Positions 17,048-25,810 of a DNA stretch of 28,865 nt are shown here, one piece after another. The DNA comes from CAJXOW01 sp964421495 (lineage in GTDB: Bacteria > Bacteroidota > Rhodothermia > Balneolales > Balneolaceae): NCBI GenBank assembly GCA_964421495.1, contig CAYQXO010000020.1:1-28865 (forward strand), given 5' to 3'. The notes beneath the pieces are model-generated. The model was not told the origin of the DNA. It did not search any database and worked only from the letters and a program-made list of their open reading frames with translations. Made by a program: the position numbers and the translations under genes. The stretch's first letter is position 1, and each line of letters begins with the position of its first letter.

Positions 17048-18598
17048 TCAAGACCCCAGCCGGTGTATAAAGTCGAGACAGCTCGTCTTTAATAAGCGGA
17101 AGTTGTAATAAAATTCACTCATGCCTTTTTCGACTGCCGGAGGGGTTGCCGGTTTGAAGGTTGAAAAAGGCAATTGATCAATCGTATACGCTGTATTGAA
17201 GGATAAAATACTATAGCGTTTCGAGTCGACAAAAACCACGGCACGCTGGCTGGATGAGGGTTGCCGTGAACTAACGTGAATACGGCCGTTTCGCAATGTG
17301 GCCTCAAAGCGTAAATTGTGGCGCTCTTTCCACCAACGGGCGTACGCACCCATGGTCCAGTTGCAGGTTTCCCGGCGGTCCATTTGATTAAAAAGTTTTG
17401 AGAATATTTTATTTCCCGCCTGTTGGGGATGGTGATACAGTATGATCGGTTCGAGTCGACTGGCTTGATGTTCGATTACCTGTTTAAAATAAGATAGTAT
17501 CTGGGGATTTGTAGCACCGCTGTGTTGAAGGCGGCCGATACCGATGGGGTGAATGGGGACCTGAACGACAGGCGACAAATTTCCTTCTTTGTAGGGAAAG
17601 GAGGGATAGTTATCGTAGTCATAACAGAATTCGGAGCTGTAATCGAATTGTAAATCCTCTATGACCTGTTGGAGTTTCCTGTTCCATAAACCATAGGGTG
17701 CGCAGAAACCTCTGCAGTTGAATAGTTTTTCTTCGAGTACCTGGACGGCCTGTTGTATGTTCCGGTAATTACGATCGTATCCGCTATAGGTTTGATGTTG
17801 ATAACCGTGCACTGCAATTTCCTGGTTGTCCTCAAAGGAGTGGAAATAATCCAGCCAATCGCGATGGGCTTCAACGTGCAAAAACCAGGTGGTGGAAAGT
17901 TGGTGTTGAACGACCATATCATGAAGTGCGGAAACTGATTCCCGATTTCCATAGTCACTGTCGATGCGAAAGCTGAAAAATCTTTGCTTACCTTCCGGAA
18001 ATGGCCATAAATATAAAAAGGGAAGTCCCCTCGCATGGTGCAGATATTTTAAAATTTCGGTCACGGTCCGGCGAATAGGTGAGCGGGTGACTTTACTCAC
18101 GATTTCATTCGGGGTATGTCCGTCTCCACTGTAAAAGGATTTGCGTATGTAGCCGGTATCAGAAAAAGCCTGCTCCAGGTTCCATCCCAGATACGCAATC
18201 CTCTCTTCGTCTGTTTGAGATAAATACACGGTATCGTTGAGATACTGGCCTTGTTGGTAAAGGCGAACTTTTTGATGAAGGTCAATCCGACCGACATAGT
18301 GAAAGCGTTCGTGAGGATCGGGGAGTATCTGGGAAATATACGTATCGACAAACTCATTTCCCTCGCGATAATGCAGGTACGGCCCGGTATCGAGAATGGC
18401 TCCGCCTTGCTCGTGATAGGAGTGAAGAGCCTGAAGGGTGTTTCGGTCAGGCTTCCCGTTTACAACAAGTACACTGTATCGTTGTACGGGATTTGCAACT
18501 TCGAGGTTCGCTGTTTCAACATCCAATCCGATCTGGGAAAGGAGCGGAGTCCAGGCCGAATCCGGTTGGAGAATTCCCACTTTCAGATGAAATGTCAT
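17048..18598 (-). CDS. Polysaccharide deacetylase family protein with N-terminal extension
   Basis: The C-terminal half has NodB-homology features: the metal-binding Asp pair in FRIDSDYG (about Asp213/Asp215), the His pair in AVHGYQHQTYS (His264/His268) and the CAPYGLWN motif near 299-306, suggesting metal-dependent removal of N- or O-acetyl groups from a glycan. The first 190 residues are not typical of deacetylases; the segment RYSVLVVNGKPDRNTLQ...YHEQGGAILDTGPYL resembles a class I glutamine amidotransferase-like (ThuA/flavodoxin-like) fold. No signal peptide is seen. I choose the ATG at 18598 because it forms an ATGA overlap with the flippase stop and yields MTFHLKVGILQPD; an alternative ATG at 18622 would add eight residues. 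It is the last gene of the minus-strand cluster. Confidence 0.8.
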   Translation of the reverse strand: MTFHLKVGILQPDSAWTPLLSQIGLDVETANLEVANPVQRYSVLVVNGKPDRNTLQALHSYHEQGGAILDTGPYLHYREGNEFVDTYISQILPDPHERFHYVGRIDLHQKVRLYQQGQYLNDTVYLSQTDEERIAYLGWNLEQAFSDTGYIRKSFYSGDGHTPNEIVSKVTRSPIRRTVTEILKYLHHARGLPFLYLWPFPEGKQRFFSFRIDSDYGNRESVSALHDMVVQHQLSTTWFLHVEAHRDWLDYFHSFEDNQEIAVHGYQHQTYSGYDRNYRNIQQAVQVLEEKLFNCRGFCAPYGLWNRKLQQVIEDLQFDYSSEFCYDYDNYPSFPYKEGNLSPVVQVPIHPIGIGRLQHSGATNPQILSYFKQVIEHQASRLEPIILYHHPQQAGNKIFSKLFNQMDRRETCNWTMGAYARWWKERHNLRFEATLRNGRIHVSSRQPSSSQRAVVFVDSKRYSILSFNTAYTIDQLPFSTFKPATPPAVEKGMSEFYYNFRLLKTSCLDFIHRLGS

Positions 18599-19998
18599 CG
18601 TTGTATCAGACGAATGAGCCATGTGACGTCGGATTGTTTAATTCCTCCAAGGATAAAGTATATCAACGGGATTATACCTATAATTAATGGTAGTTGTAAT
18701 AGTAGTGATATTTGTGTAAAGAGATAAAGGGCGGCCGAAATAAGAATGCAGGCAAGTCCTGCGAGGGCCGGTTGGAGAATATCGATCTTGAGGGTGGAAC
18801 GTATGGCGATATAATTGGACGACATGATGAAAATCTCACTAACCAAAACGGCCAGTGCGGTCCAGATGGGGGCGCCAATCAGCGTTAATCCGGTAATCAG
18901 GGCTGCACCAAAGAGTCCTCCCCGGAGCATGGAACGAAAGTAAGCCTGATCCTGGTTGATAGCAAGCAATCCGAAGGCGAAAACGCTGTTGGCAAACGTG
19001 GCGGCAAGAAACCAACTGAGCACCTTGAGAATGGGAATGCTCGCGGTGTATTCCGTTCCGAAAAGTAGCGGTATGATCCACTCGGAAGCGGTCATAAAGG
19101 CGGCACTGAAGACGAGCCCCAGCAAAAGCATAATACGAAAGATGCGACTAATCAAAGCCGGAGCGCGATCCGGGTTGTGGGACCAGTAGGAGGTGAACAT
19201 GGGCAAAAACAGATTTACAAATACCTGGTCCAGTAATGAGCCGATGAGAACGACTTTGATGGCGGCACTGTAGATACCCGCGTCAGAGGCTGAAATAAAG
19301 GCTCCTATGACGATCGGAGGCAGAAGTTGTACGACCTGGTTAAAAGAGCTTCCGAATCCGATAGTCAGACTTTTCCGGATGGCCGCAACAGCAGTTTCGC
19401 GTGTCAGTTTAAAGCGAAATATGGAGCCGGGATTTTGTAAGCGAAAAAACAGGTACGTCGTGGCGGTCAGGCTCCCGGCGAGATAAAACAGGGGAACCCA
19501 TCCGACGTCCTGGCTCACGTCGATGACAAGGTACACCAGCAGGAAGAAGAAGGCAGATTTTAAAATCTTGCCAATGGCTACTTCACGGTATTTTTGCAAA
19601 CCGGTAAAATACCAGTCGAGGAAAAGGGATTGCGGAATGACACTGAACAGAAAAAGGCCAATGACGAGTGGGCGGTTGCCTTCGAGCGGTAATACCGTTA
19701 CCAGGGTTATGCCTCCGAGGAATACAAGAATACCGGCTCCGAACCGGATCCAAAAAAGTGCAGAGGGAGTGAATTCCCGTTTTTCAAGCGGTTTGGCGGT
19801 TTCCCTCGTTCCAATTTTGACAAGTCCCATGTCTGAAATCCATACGGCGTAACCGAGGACGGAAAGGCCAATACTGATTAATCCAAAATTGGTGGTCCCG
19901 AGTACCCGGGCAAGGTAGATCGTCGCCAGGAAATTCAGGAATCGGGAACCGGTATTCCCGGAGGTAATCCAGAAAGCTTTCGTGGTGATTTTAGTCAT
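18595..19998 (-). CDS. Oligosaccharide flippase family protein (Wzx-like)
   Basis: A very hydrophobic protein of about 467 residues with roughly 12-14 transmembrane segments. Its start (FWITSGNTGSRFLNFLATIYLARVLGTTNFGLISIG) is typical of the polysaccharide-transport/MATE-like (MOP) superfamily that flips lipid-linked oligosaccharides across the inner membrane. Charged residues in early helices and the GYAVWISDMGLVKIGTRE segment agree. A GTG at 20007 would add three residues; I prefer the ATG at 19998, which has GTGGAAACC just upstream. The gene overlaps the deacetylase by ATGA and lies 55 bases after the glycosyltransferase, consistent with co-expression of glycan assembly, flipping and modification. 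Confidence 0.88.
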   Translation of the reverse strand: MTKITTKAFWITSGNTGSRFLNFLATIYLARVLGTTNFGLISIGLSVLGYAVWISDMGLVKIGTRETAKPLEKREFTPSALFWIRFGAGILVFLGGITLVTVLPLEGNRPLVIGLFLFSVIPQSLFLDWYFTGLQKYREVAIGKILKSAFFFLLVYLVIDVSQDVGWVPLFYLAGSLTATTYLFFRLQNPGSIFRFKLTRETAVAAIRKSLTIGFGSSFNQVVQLLPPIVIGAFISASDAGIYSAAIKVVLIGSLLDQVFVNLFLPMFTSYWSHNPDRAPALISRIFRIMLLLGLVFSAAFMTASEWIIPLLFGTEYTASIPILKVLSWFLAATFANSVFAFGLLAINQDQAYFRSMLRGGLFGAALITGLTLIGAPIWTALAVLVSEIFIMSSNYIAIRSTLKIDILQPALAGLACILISAALYLFTQISLLLQLPLIIGIIPLIYFILGGIKQSDVTWLIRLIQR

Positions 19999-20053
19999 GG
20001 TTTCCACGGATAAAAAACGGGTACGGTTAAGAAATACTTTCCCCTTGGATCCA

Positions 20054-21079
20054 TTAGCTTGAATTCAGGGCTACGGAACGTAAATGGTCGCGTAATTCGT
20101 CCTGGTTGTCAAATAGCAGCAGGTTCGACCGCGATTCCATCTCCTGAAGACAACCTGCACGAGGAGCGATAATCTCTTTCTTATAACTGCGTGCCAATTC
20201 CACCACCCCGGAAACGATCAAGTGTCGGTGGTTGTAAATCAGATAATCGACCCCGTTAAAAAACCAGGAAATGTGTTCTTCCGGGATATGACGATCTACA
20301 AGGTGTATATTTTTCTGCCGATCTGCCATTTTACGAATGGATGCAAAATAGTTGCCATTTCCTTTTTTAACTTTGCCGGCAACCAGCAGCCTGTTGGATG
20401 AGGGCAGATTCTCAAACAGGTTTATGACCTCCCCGATTCTCTTGTAGCGGGCGATGTTACCAAACATCAGGAAAAGACGTTGTTGCGTATCGACCGGTAA
20501 ATCATAATGTTTTCGCAGAGAGCTGATGGCTTTGTCCCGGTCATATATATGGGCCGGAAAGCGCGGATGGGGGTGGACAAAAAATTTTTGGGAAGGCACT
20601 TGAAAATATTGACTTAACCCGGGGATAACGCTCTCACAGTGAACATGCAGTTTGTCAGCCCGCCGGGCCATCCATCGTCGGACAAAATAATTCAGGGTTA
20701 GCCACTTCCCGCGATGCGGTTTTTTATTGTGGATGGTCCAGACAAGTTTCCCGCCCAGAAGTTTATAAAGCAGCAGACAAAAGAGTTTCCATACCATACC
20801 TGCCGCCGCTTTAACGTCCTGGAATTCCAGCCAGTGATAATGAAGAAGCACCGGTTGACCGGTCATCCGGGCCCAAACGAAACGATAGTGGGCGAATACG
20901 CTTAGACTTTTGATTTTCACGTATTGCGTTTGAGCATCCGCAGATTCCAGGCAGGTACGGTATAAATTGTATAAATAGTCGGTTTCAGGCTGAGAAAAAC
21001 GGATTAGGGGGACTACGAAGAGCGTGGATAGATTATCTTCAAGCTTTGCATATTGTCGAATAAGTGAATGTTCGGGCAT
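20054..21079 (-). CDS. Putative glycosyltransferase (GT-B type)
   Basis: The protein has features of a GT-B glycosyltransferase: HYHWLEFQD and LVWTIHNKKPH in the N-terminal domain, then LFLMFGNIARYKRIGEVINLFENL at the start of the C-terminal nucleotide-sugar domain, RLLVAGKV, and HIPEEHISWFFNGVDYLIYNH, which aligns with the usual region before the donor-binding loop. The normal E-x7-E pair is not clear; VVELARSYKKEIIAP occupies that region. No membrane helix except a short hydrophobic stretch near residue 100 (MVWKLFCLLLYKLLGG) that may bind membrane. The frame opens at a TTG (21118) overlapping the upstream stop; the first ATG is 21079, which I use. The true start is uncertain by 13 codons. 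Donor and acceptor are unknown. Confidence 0.75.
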   Translation of the reverse strand: MPEHSLIRQYAKLEDNLSTLFVVPLIRFSQPETDYLYNLYRTCLESADAQTQYVKIKSLSVFAHYRFVWARMTGQPVLLHYHWLEFQDVKAAAGMVWKLFCLLLYKLLGGKLVWTIHNKKPHRGKWLTLNYFVRRWMARRADKLHVHCESVIPGLSQYFQVPSQKFFVHPHPRFPAHIYDRDKAISSLRKHYDLPVDTQQRLFLMFGNIARYKRIGEVINLFENLPSSNRLLVAGKVKKGNGNYFASIRKMADRQKNIHLVDRHIPEEHISWFFNGVDYLIYNHRHLIVSGVVELARSYKKEIIAPRAGCLQEMESRSNLLLFDNQDELRDHLRSVALNSS

Positions 21080-21110
21080 GAAATTGGTTGTAGCTGTATA
21101 TGATCCTCTC

Positions 21111-22100
21111 TCAGTCAAAATAGTAGTGCAGGCCGATGGAGTGGCCCGTGGGGAAACCGTCTCTGAACGGATTCACCGTATAGTTGAAAAGGATATCCTC
21201 AATCCAGAAACCGGCACCCAGGCTGACCTTTCGAGAGGCTCTTCGAGTCTGATAGCCGCCCCTCAATATGGCTATGTCACCGACCTCAATTTCAGTTGCC
21301 ACATTAAAAAAAGAATCCCCCGGATCCTCGTATCCGGCGTTGCTTTGCTGTTCGGACCTGTCATACATCGGGTACACAAAGTCGCTGTGGATTTTAACCA
21401 GGATAGGCAGATCATTGGCCCCCGGGGTGGTAAACTCCACCAGGTTGGCAGAGATCCCGAAGCGCGCATTGGTCGGCAGCCTGGTAGCTTCTAAATCCAA
21501 CTCGCCCATTTTGCCCAGGTTGGCCACCGAAGCGGCTACACGCAATCGATTATTGAGCCATCGGGAAGAAAGTCCCAGGTTAAAAGCATAGCCGGAAGCC
21601 TGGTTTAACAAGTATTGCTCGTTAAGAAATTGACCGGTTACCCCCAGGGCTATATTTCCGGTTATCTGATGAGCGTAGGCGCCCGCGATCGAGAGGTAGC
21701 TGACTGAAAAATTACCGTCGGACGGGCCGGGTTGGCTTCTTGCTTGAATATCATCGATCTTGCTCGAAATTATTCCCGCCCCGAAGGCGTGATTCTCCTT
21801 GACAAAGGTACCGGCAGCATGACTTAATTTCGTATCCAACAGCCAGAGCGTGTAGTCTGCACCGATAGAGGAGCGATCCTCAAACGTCATATTTGCAGGA
21901 TTGCCGTAAAGGTTGGAAGGCCCGATACTGGCAGCAGTGTGAGCTTCCGTAATGCCGAACGAGGAACTGTTCGGGCCGATCTCCAGGAATTGCATGCCGC
22001 TGGTTTGATCGTCTGAACCCTGACTCCAGGCAGTGAAAGGAAGTAGCGTGCAGAGAATGCACAGGATGATGCTTGCTCCTAAGTTGTTTAGTTCGTTCAT
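21111..22100 (-). CDS. PorV/PorQ-family outer-membrane barrel (second of a pair)
   Basis: A 329-residue protein with a signal peptide (about 1-27, ending FTAWSQ). The family hallmark follows: QFLEIGPNSSSFGITEAHTA...PSNLYGNPANM, then repeated amphipathic beta strands ending in an aromatic C-terminal residue pattern (GLHYYFD). This matches the PorV/PorQ (FadL-like, UPF0164) barrels. In T9SS organisms PorV and PorQ act with the secretion and attachment complex; many paralogues have no known role. Its ATG overlaps the stop of the upstream paralogue (ATGA), and its own end overlaps the open frame of the glycosyltransferase. Whether it is a true T9SS component or a paralogue dedicated to local cargo cannot be read from sequence. 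Confidence 0.82.
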   Translation of the reverse strand: MNELNNLGASIILCILCTLLPFTAWSQGSDDQTSGMQFLEIGPNSSSFGITEAHTAASIGPSNLYGNPANMTFEDRSSIGADYTLWLLDTKLSHAAGTFVKENHAFGAGIISSKIDDIQARSQPGPSDGNFSVSYLSIAGAYAHQITGNIALGVTGQFLNEQYLLNQASGYAFNLGLSSRWLNNRLRVAASVANLGKMGELDLEATRLPTNARFGISANLVEFTTPGANDLPILVKIHSDFVYPMYDRSEQQSNAGYEDPGDSFFNVATEIEVGDIAILRGGYQTRRASRKVSLGAGFWIEDILFNYTVNPFRDGFPTGHSIGLHYYFD

Positions 22101-23167
22101 AAGTGAAATCTGAGTGAAAATACGTGGAAATTAGAGAATCCGGATGGTTCCCGGACAAATGCGTAGTCTACGGACGGCTTAAACTTATCAAATGGCAAAT
22201 GAATTGAAAAGCCGGCACTTAACTGTCCGGTGTCGCCGCTGCGATCCAGTTCGGCAAATTGCCAGCCTCCCCGGAGTGTAAACCGTTCATGGAGTTGGTA
22301 AGAGCTGCCCAATCGGAGTTGTTGACTGTTGGTTTGAATCGATTCGGTAGAAGAAATAACCGAGGGGGTGCCACTACCGACCTCCACATCATGTTCGATA
22401 ACGTCTGAATTTTGGCTCCTTATTTCATAGTTAACGGCAGCAATCCACTTGGAGGTAATTTCGTACGACGCACCAAAGATATAGCGAGTGGGAAATTGAT
22501 CAACTACCTCGCGGGAGCCATCCAGATTGTAAAGATCACTGGTGTCCCAGCTATAGGAAGCCAGCAGATCTTTTATGGTCAAACCAATATTTACATTATC
22601 AAAAGGATGAACGAGTACACCGAAGTCCAGGCCCACACCGGTGGCGTTGGATACCTCCTGATGATAGTTCGCCAAATTGAATTTTACCGCGGTTCCCAGG
22701 TATACGTTCGGGCCGGTGCGTATGCCGAAGGCTGTTTGAAACTGGAATTCATTCGTGGACAGATTCCTTGTGTGGTATCCGCTTTGCGTGCGACCGTCAA
22801 TATTCGATACATTGGCATTAATCAGGGATACGCTGAGTCCGGCACTGGGGGGAAGGGGGATTGATCCGTTAAGGGTGTGAAGAGTCCGGTCGAAGGTCAT
22901 CAGGGCACTGGAGAGATCCAGTTGTATACCATCCTGTGCCTCGGCGGCCAGGGCGGGATTATAATGAGCGTATATGCCCTGTTGGGATACCGCGGTCAGG
23001 GCGTTGCCCATTCCCATTCCCCGTGCCCCGAGACCCATACGGGTATAGGAGCCGGCAAAACCGCCATTTTGAGCCTTTATCGGCTCAAGAGGGAGTAGCA
23101 TAAAGGAGATTGTGCATCCCAGGAGCAGTATTGTAAGGTTTTTAAAAATTTCCTCGTTCATCGACAT
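22097..23167 (-). CDS. PorV/PorQ-family outer-membrane barrel (first of a pair)
   Basis: A 356-residue exported protein. The signal peptide covers about residues 1-33 (cleavage after PIKAQ). The mature N-terminus has the family signature RMGLGARGMGMGNALTAVS...YAHYNPALAAEAQ, followed by alternating beta strands and the terminal FHVFSLRFHL strand. This is the more canonical PorV-like member of the pair. It sits 30 bases downstream of the propeller protein that carries a T9SS-type C-terminal domain and shares an ATGA junction with the second barrel, so translation of the two barrels is probably coupled. The start has two close ATGs (23167 and 23161), indistinguishable here. The two barrels differ clearly in sequence, so they are not a recent duplication. 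Confidence 0.85.
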   Translation of the reverse strand: MSMNEEIFKNLTILLLGCTISFMLLPLEPIKAQNGGFAGSYTRMGLGARGMGMGNALTAVSQQGIYAHYNPALAAEAQDGIQLDLSSALMTFDRTLHTLNGSIPLPPSAGLSVSLINANVSNIDGRTQSGYHTRNLSTNEFQFQTAFGIRTGPNVYLGTAVKFNLANYHQEVSNATGVGLDFGVLVHPFDNVNIGLTIKDLLASYSWDTSDLYNLDGSREVVDQFPTRYIFGASYEITSKWIAAVNYEIRSQNSDVIEHDVEVGSGTPSVISSTESIQTNSQQLRLGSSYQLHERFTLRGGWQFAELDRSGDTGQLSAGFSIHLPFDKFKPSVDYAFVREPSGFSNFHVFSLRFHL

Positions 23168-23197
23168 TAAGATAGTAATTTGCTTTAAAAAAGTTAC

Positions 23198-24811
23198 TTA
23201 ATCCAGGAGCAATATCTTGCCTTTAGCTTCGCCGCCGGCTGTTGTTATCCGATAAAATACAGGACCGTTGGCCACTTCACGGCTCTCGCCGTCGAGACCG
23301 TTCCATACAGCTTCATAAGTTCCGGGTCCGTAGCTGCGATTTTCAAGCGTACGAATCAAGTTCATACCGTAGTCAAATAATTGAATGTTAACCGATCCCT
23401 GCCGCTCCACCTCGAATTTGATGCGAACCACCTGGTGGCTGGACGGTGAAAAAGGATTGGGATAGGCGTAGGCATCGACATCAAGGGCATCTTCCTGGTA
23501 TTGATTTCCACCTTCCAGCGGCATATTCACCCGTGTTATCTGCCAGGTTTCCCCCTGGTCTGCCGTGGAGGCGATTCCATCTTCCGTACCTACCCAGATG
23601 CGTTCCGTCGTTGTGGCGACGCTGAGCTTATTTGCGGATGCTTTTATAAAGGTATTGGGGCTTTCGATCCGGGTGATTTTTTTCCAGCTTTCTCCGTTAT
23701 CCCTCGAAATGAAGAGCCCCTGATCGCCGGCAGCCGCGATCGTGTTACCCTGAAAATCTATGGCATTGATCCGTTCGCCGATGAGGTGACGCTGGAATTG
23801 TTGTCCATTTCTGGTTGAGACGACGCCAAATTGTTCCGCTTGATTGGGATTTGCCACCCAGTTGGTCATCCAGATCCGCCCGGTCTGTGGTTGCTGTTTG
23901 ATTTCAATGACCCAGTCGGAGAGCAATCCGCTTCTGGCCGATTCAAATGATATATGTTCCCATCTTATGCTGTCTATGGGGGCCGTCAGGGCGTTATCTG
24001 AAATATTGATACCGTTGGCCGTGCCCACCCAAACCCGTTGTTGTCGGTCAATTAGCACTTCAAAACCCTTCAGGTTGTTAAAGGGTCGAGGGTTGTATTC
24101 ATTTTTTTCCGTGCCGTTCTCTATGAAATCCCATTCGTAAGTGGAATCCGGAATAAGTTTCGATTCGTCATCCGGGGGGAGGATGACTCGATTCCAGTTT
24201 TGCCCAAAATTGGTACTTCGAAGCAGGCCGAGGGCCCAGTTGGTTGAAAAGATGACTTCTCCCTGTGAATCGAGTCCGAACGGGGGAGATTGCTGGGGGA
24301 CCACAACCGGTAGTTTAGCATAGGTGTGACCGCCGTATTGAAATGTGGTGTCGGATTCTTCATCCAGGGGCAAGGCCACAAAGCTCCATTGCTCGCCGCC
24401 GTCGCTCGAGAGGTAGTAACCCAGGCCTGTTTGAACTCCTTCGTCTTCGGTATTGTATCCCAGGCCGGCAACCACGGTATCGGGAGCAAGATTAATAGAG
24501 AATAGTCGTCCCCGTCCCTCGACAACACTGTCAGCATTTTCCGGTTTGTGCCATTCATTGCTGTTACCGATGTTGCGGTTTAGACCGGGTCCGATCCATA
24601 ACGTATCTCCCAATCCGGCCATGTTGGAAACACCATTTTGCTGAATGGAGTTGAAGGGAGAGGGAACCGGCCCCACCACCTGGGCGCTACTGTGGAATGG
24701 CAGAAAGAGCGTCAGAAGTAAGAGTAAGAACAGGGTGACGCTCCCAATCTCTCTGAAGACTCGCCGTTTAACGGGCAGATTAAATAAGTTTTTTAACAAT
24801 AAAGTGGACAT
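23198..24811 (-). CDS. Secreted BNR/Asp-box beta-propeller protein with T9SS-type C-terminal domain
   Basis: A 537-residue exported protein. Basic residues and a hydrophobic stretch form a signal peptide of about 44 residues (ending HSSAQ). The mature part has at least four Asp-box-like turns: SSDGGEQW (135-142), STNFGQNW (199-206), SRDNGESW (369-376) and TADQGETW (415-423), which points to a sialidase/YCF48-like beta-propeller. Sialidase catalytic residues were not recognised, so a binding or scaffold role is more likely than an enzyme. From about 449 the protein ends in a FlgD-like T9SS sorting domain: AYPNPFSPSS, then FDYGMNLIRTL, then FYRITTAGGEAKGKILLLD. It precedes the two PorV-like genes by 30 bases, so it may be their cargo. 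Confidence 0.85.
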   Translation of the reverse strand: MSTLLLKNLFNLPVKRRVFREIGSVTLFLLLLLTLFLPFHSSAQVVGPVPSPFNSIQQNGVSNMAGLGDTLWIGPGLNRNIGNSNEWHKPENADSVVEGRGRLFSINLAPDTVVAGLGYNTEDEGVQTGLGYYLSSDGGEQWSFVALPLDEESDTTFQYGGHTYAKLPVVVPQQSPPFGLDSQGEVIFSTNWALGLLRSTNFGQNWNRVILPPDDESKLIPDSTYEWDFIENGTEKNEYNPRPFNNLKGFEVLIDRQQRVWVGTANGINISDNALTAPIDSIRWEHISFESARSGLLSDWVIEIKQQPQTGRIWMTNWVANPNQAEQFGVVSTRNGQQFQRHLIGERINAIDFQGNTIAAAGDQGLFISRDNGESWKKITRIESPNTFIKASANKLSVATTTERIWVGTEDGIASTADQGETWQITRVNMPLEGGNQYQEDALDVDAYAYPNPFSPSSHQVVRIKFEVERQGSVNIQLFDYGMNLIRTLENRSYGPGTYEAVWNGLDGESREVANGPVFYRITTAGGEAKGKILLLD

Positions 24812-25012
24812 AGATATAGAACTATAAAAGCTTCTTGATACAGGCGGCCGCTCCTCTATTTTTTCGGGAGGAACTAACCGCAGGCCGTTTTGCTATGTAA
24901 GTGTTGCTGTGCATATACGAGCGATTCTGTGTATTTCCTCATAACGTGTTTCTGAACAGTCCGAACGGTTACGTACCGGATGCTGCAGGTAATTGATATG
25001 AAGAACGGATTA

Positions 25013-25810
25013 TTAATCGGTTATCGTGAACGTGGTCATGACGGTGTCACTGTACAAACCGGATTTGTCCCGGGCATAGTAGTGGATATCATAGGAGGCC
25101 GATTCGTTATTGGAGTTTACGCTCAAAATCTGGGTAAAAACGGAATCGCCTGCAGCGACGTCTCCCGAGTCGTCGGACCCGTCATCGAATAGATCGATCG
25201 TTTCAAGGGTATCCCCCGAGCTTACCAGATTAAAGGCTACTTGTGCGATATTATCCTGCCCGTCGGGATCGGATACCTCGGCACGAAAGGCCACATTTCT
25301 GACGGTATCACCACTCGGTTTCTCCACCGTATCGGGATTGGCGACATCGTGTATAATCGGGGGCGAGCCGGGGAAACCTATCACGCGAACCGGTTTTTGT
25401 ACCCATGAGCCGTCTGGATTCGGGGCGTCAGCATATATATAAACGTCAAAAGTTGCAAACGTTGCAGTAGTAAGGTTGAGAGCGACCGAGGTTTCAAATC
25501 TCTGGTCGGAATCCGCAGCCGTGAGGGGACCATTGCTGATAGCGGTTTGTCCATCGGACCTGCGTATCACGTAAGAAGGTTCTGCGGAGGGTGCTATGTT
25601 TTTAAAAGTAGCTTCGATAGTGATTTCCACGGAAGCATCCCGGACCGTGTCAGCCTCCTCGAACGAGATGGTGTCAGGTTCCACGGTCACCTTTTTTATA
25701 TTTGCAGGAGAGGCGGTAGGGTCGTCGGGTCCGGGAGGTGTATCACAACTGTATCCGACTAGGAAAACCAAAAAAAGCAGTAAAAGGAATTGATTCGGGG
25801 AAGAACTCAA
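25013..25810 (-). CDS. Putative lipoprotein with Ig-like extracellular domains
   Basis: The 265-residue protein starts with a hydrophobic signal (FLLLLFLVFLVGYSC) ending at Cys22, a relaxed Bacteroidota-type lipobox, then a Pro/Asp-rich linker (DTPPGPDDP). The rest is beta-rich and acidic. A first domain covers about 40-140. A second contains FRAEVSDPDGQDNIAQVAF and DLFDDGSDDSGDVAAGDSVFTQIL, a calcium-ligand-like acidic turn common in surface Ig-like domains. No enzymatic motif is present. The start is TTG (25808-25810); no ATG lies between the upstream in-frame stop and the signal peptide. It is the first gene of the minus-strand cluster, separated from the propeller gene by 201 bases in which I see only a weak hairpin. 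Confidence 0.75.
   Translation of the reverse strand: MSSSPNQFLLLLFLVFLVGYSCDTPPGPDDPTASPANIKKVTVEPDTISFEEADTVRDASVEITIEATFKNIAPSAEPSYVIRRSDGQTAISNGPLTAADSDQRFETSVALNLTTATFATFDVYIYADAPNPDGSWVQKPVRVIGFPGSPPIIHDVANPDTVEKPSGDTVRNVAFRAEVSDPDGQDNIAQVAFNLVSSGDTLETIDLFDDGSDDSGDVAAGDSVFTQILSVNSNNESASYDIHYYARDKSGLYSDTVMTTFTITD

Noticed and set aside
23198..24811. Reading the propeller protein as a sialidase because of its Asp boxes.
   Set aside because: The Arg triad, Tyr and Glu expected of sialidases were not recognised; Asp boxes alone occur in many non-enzymatic propellers.
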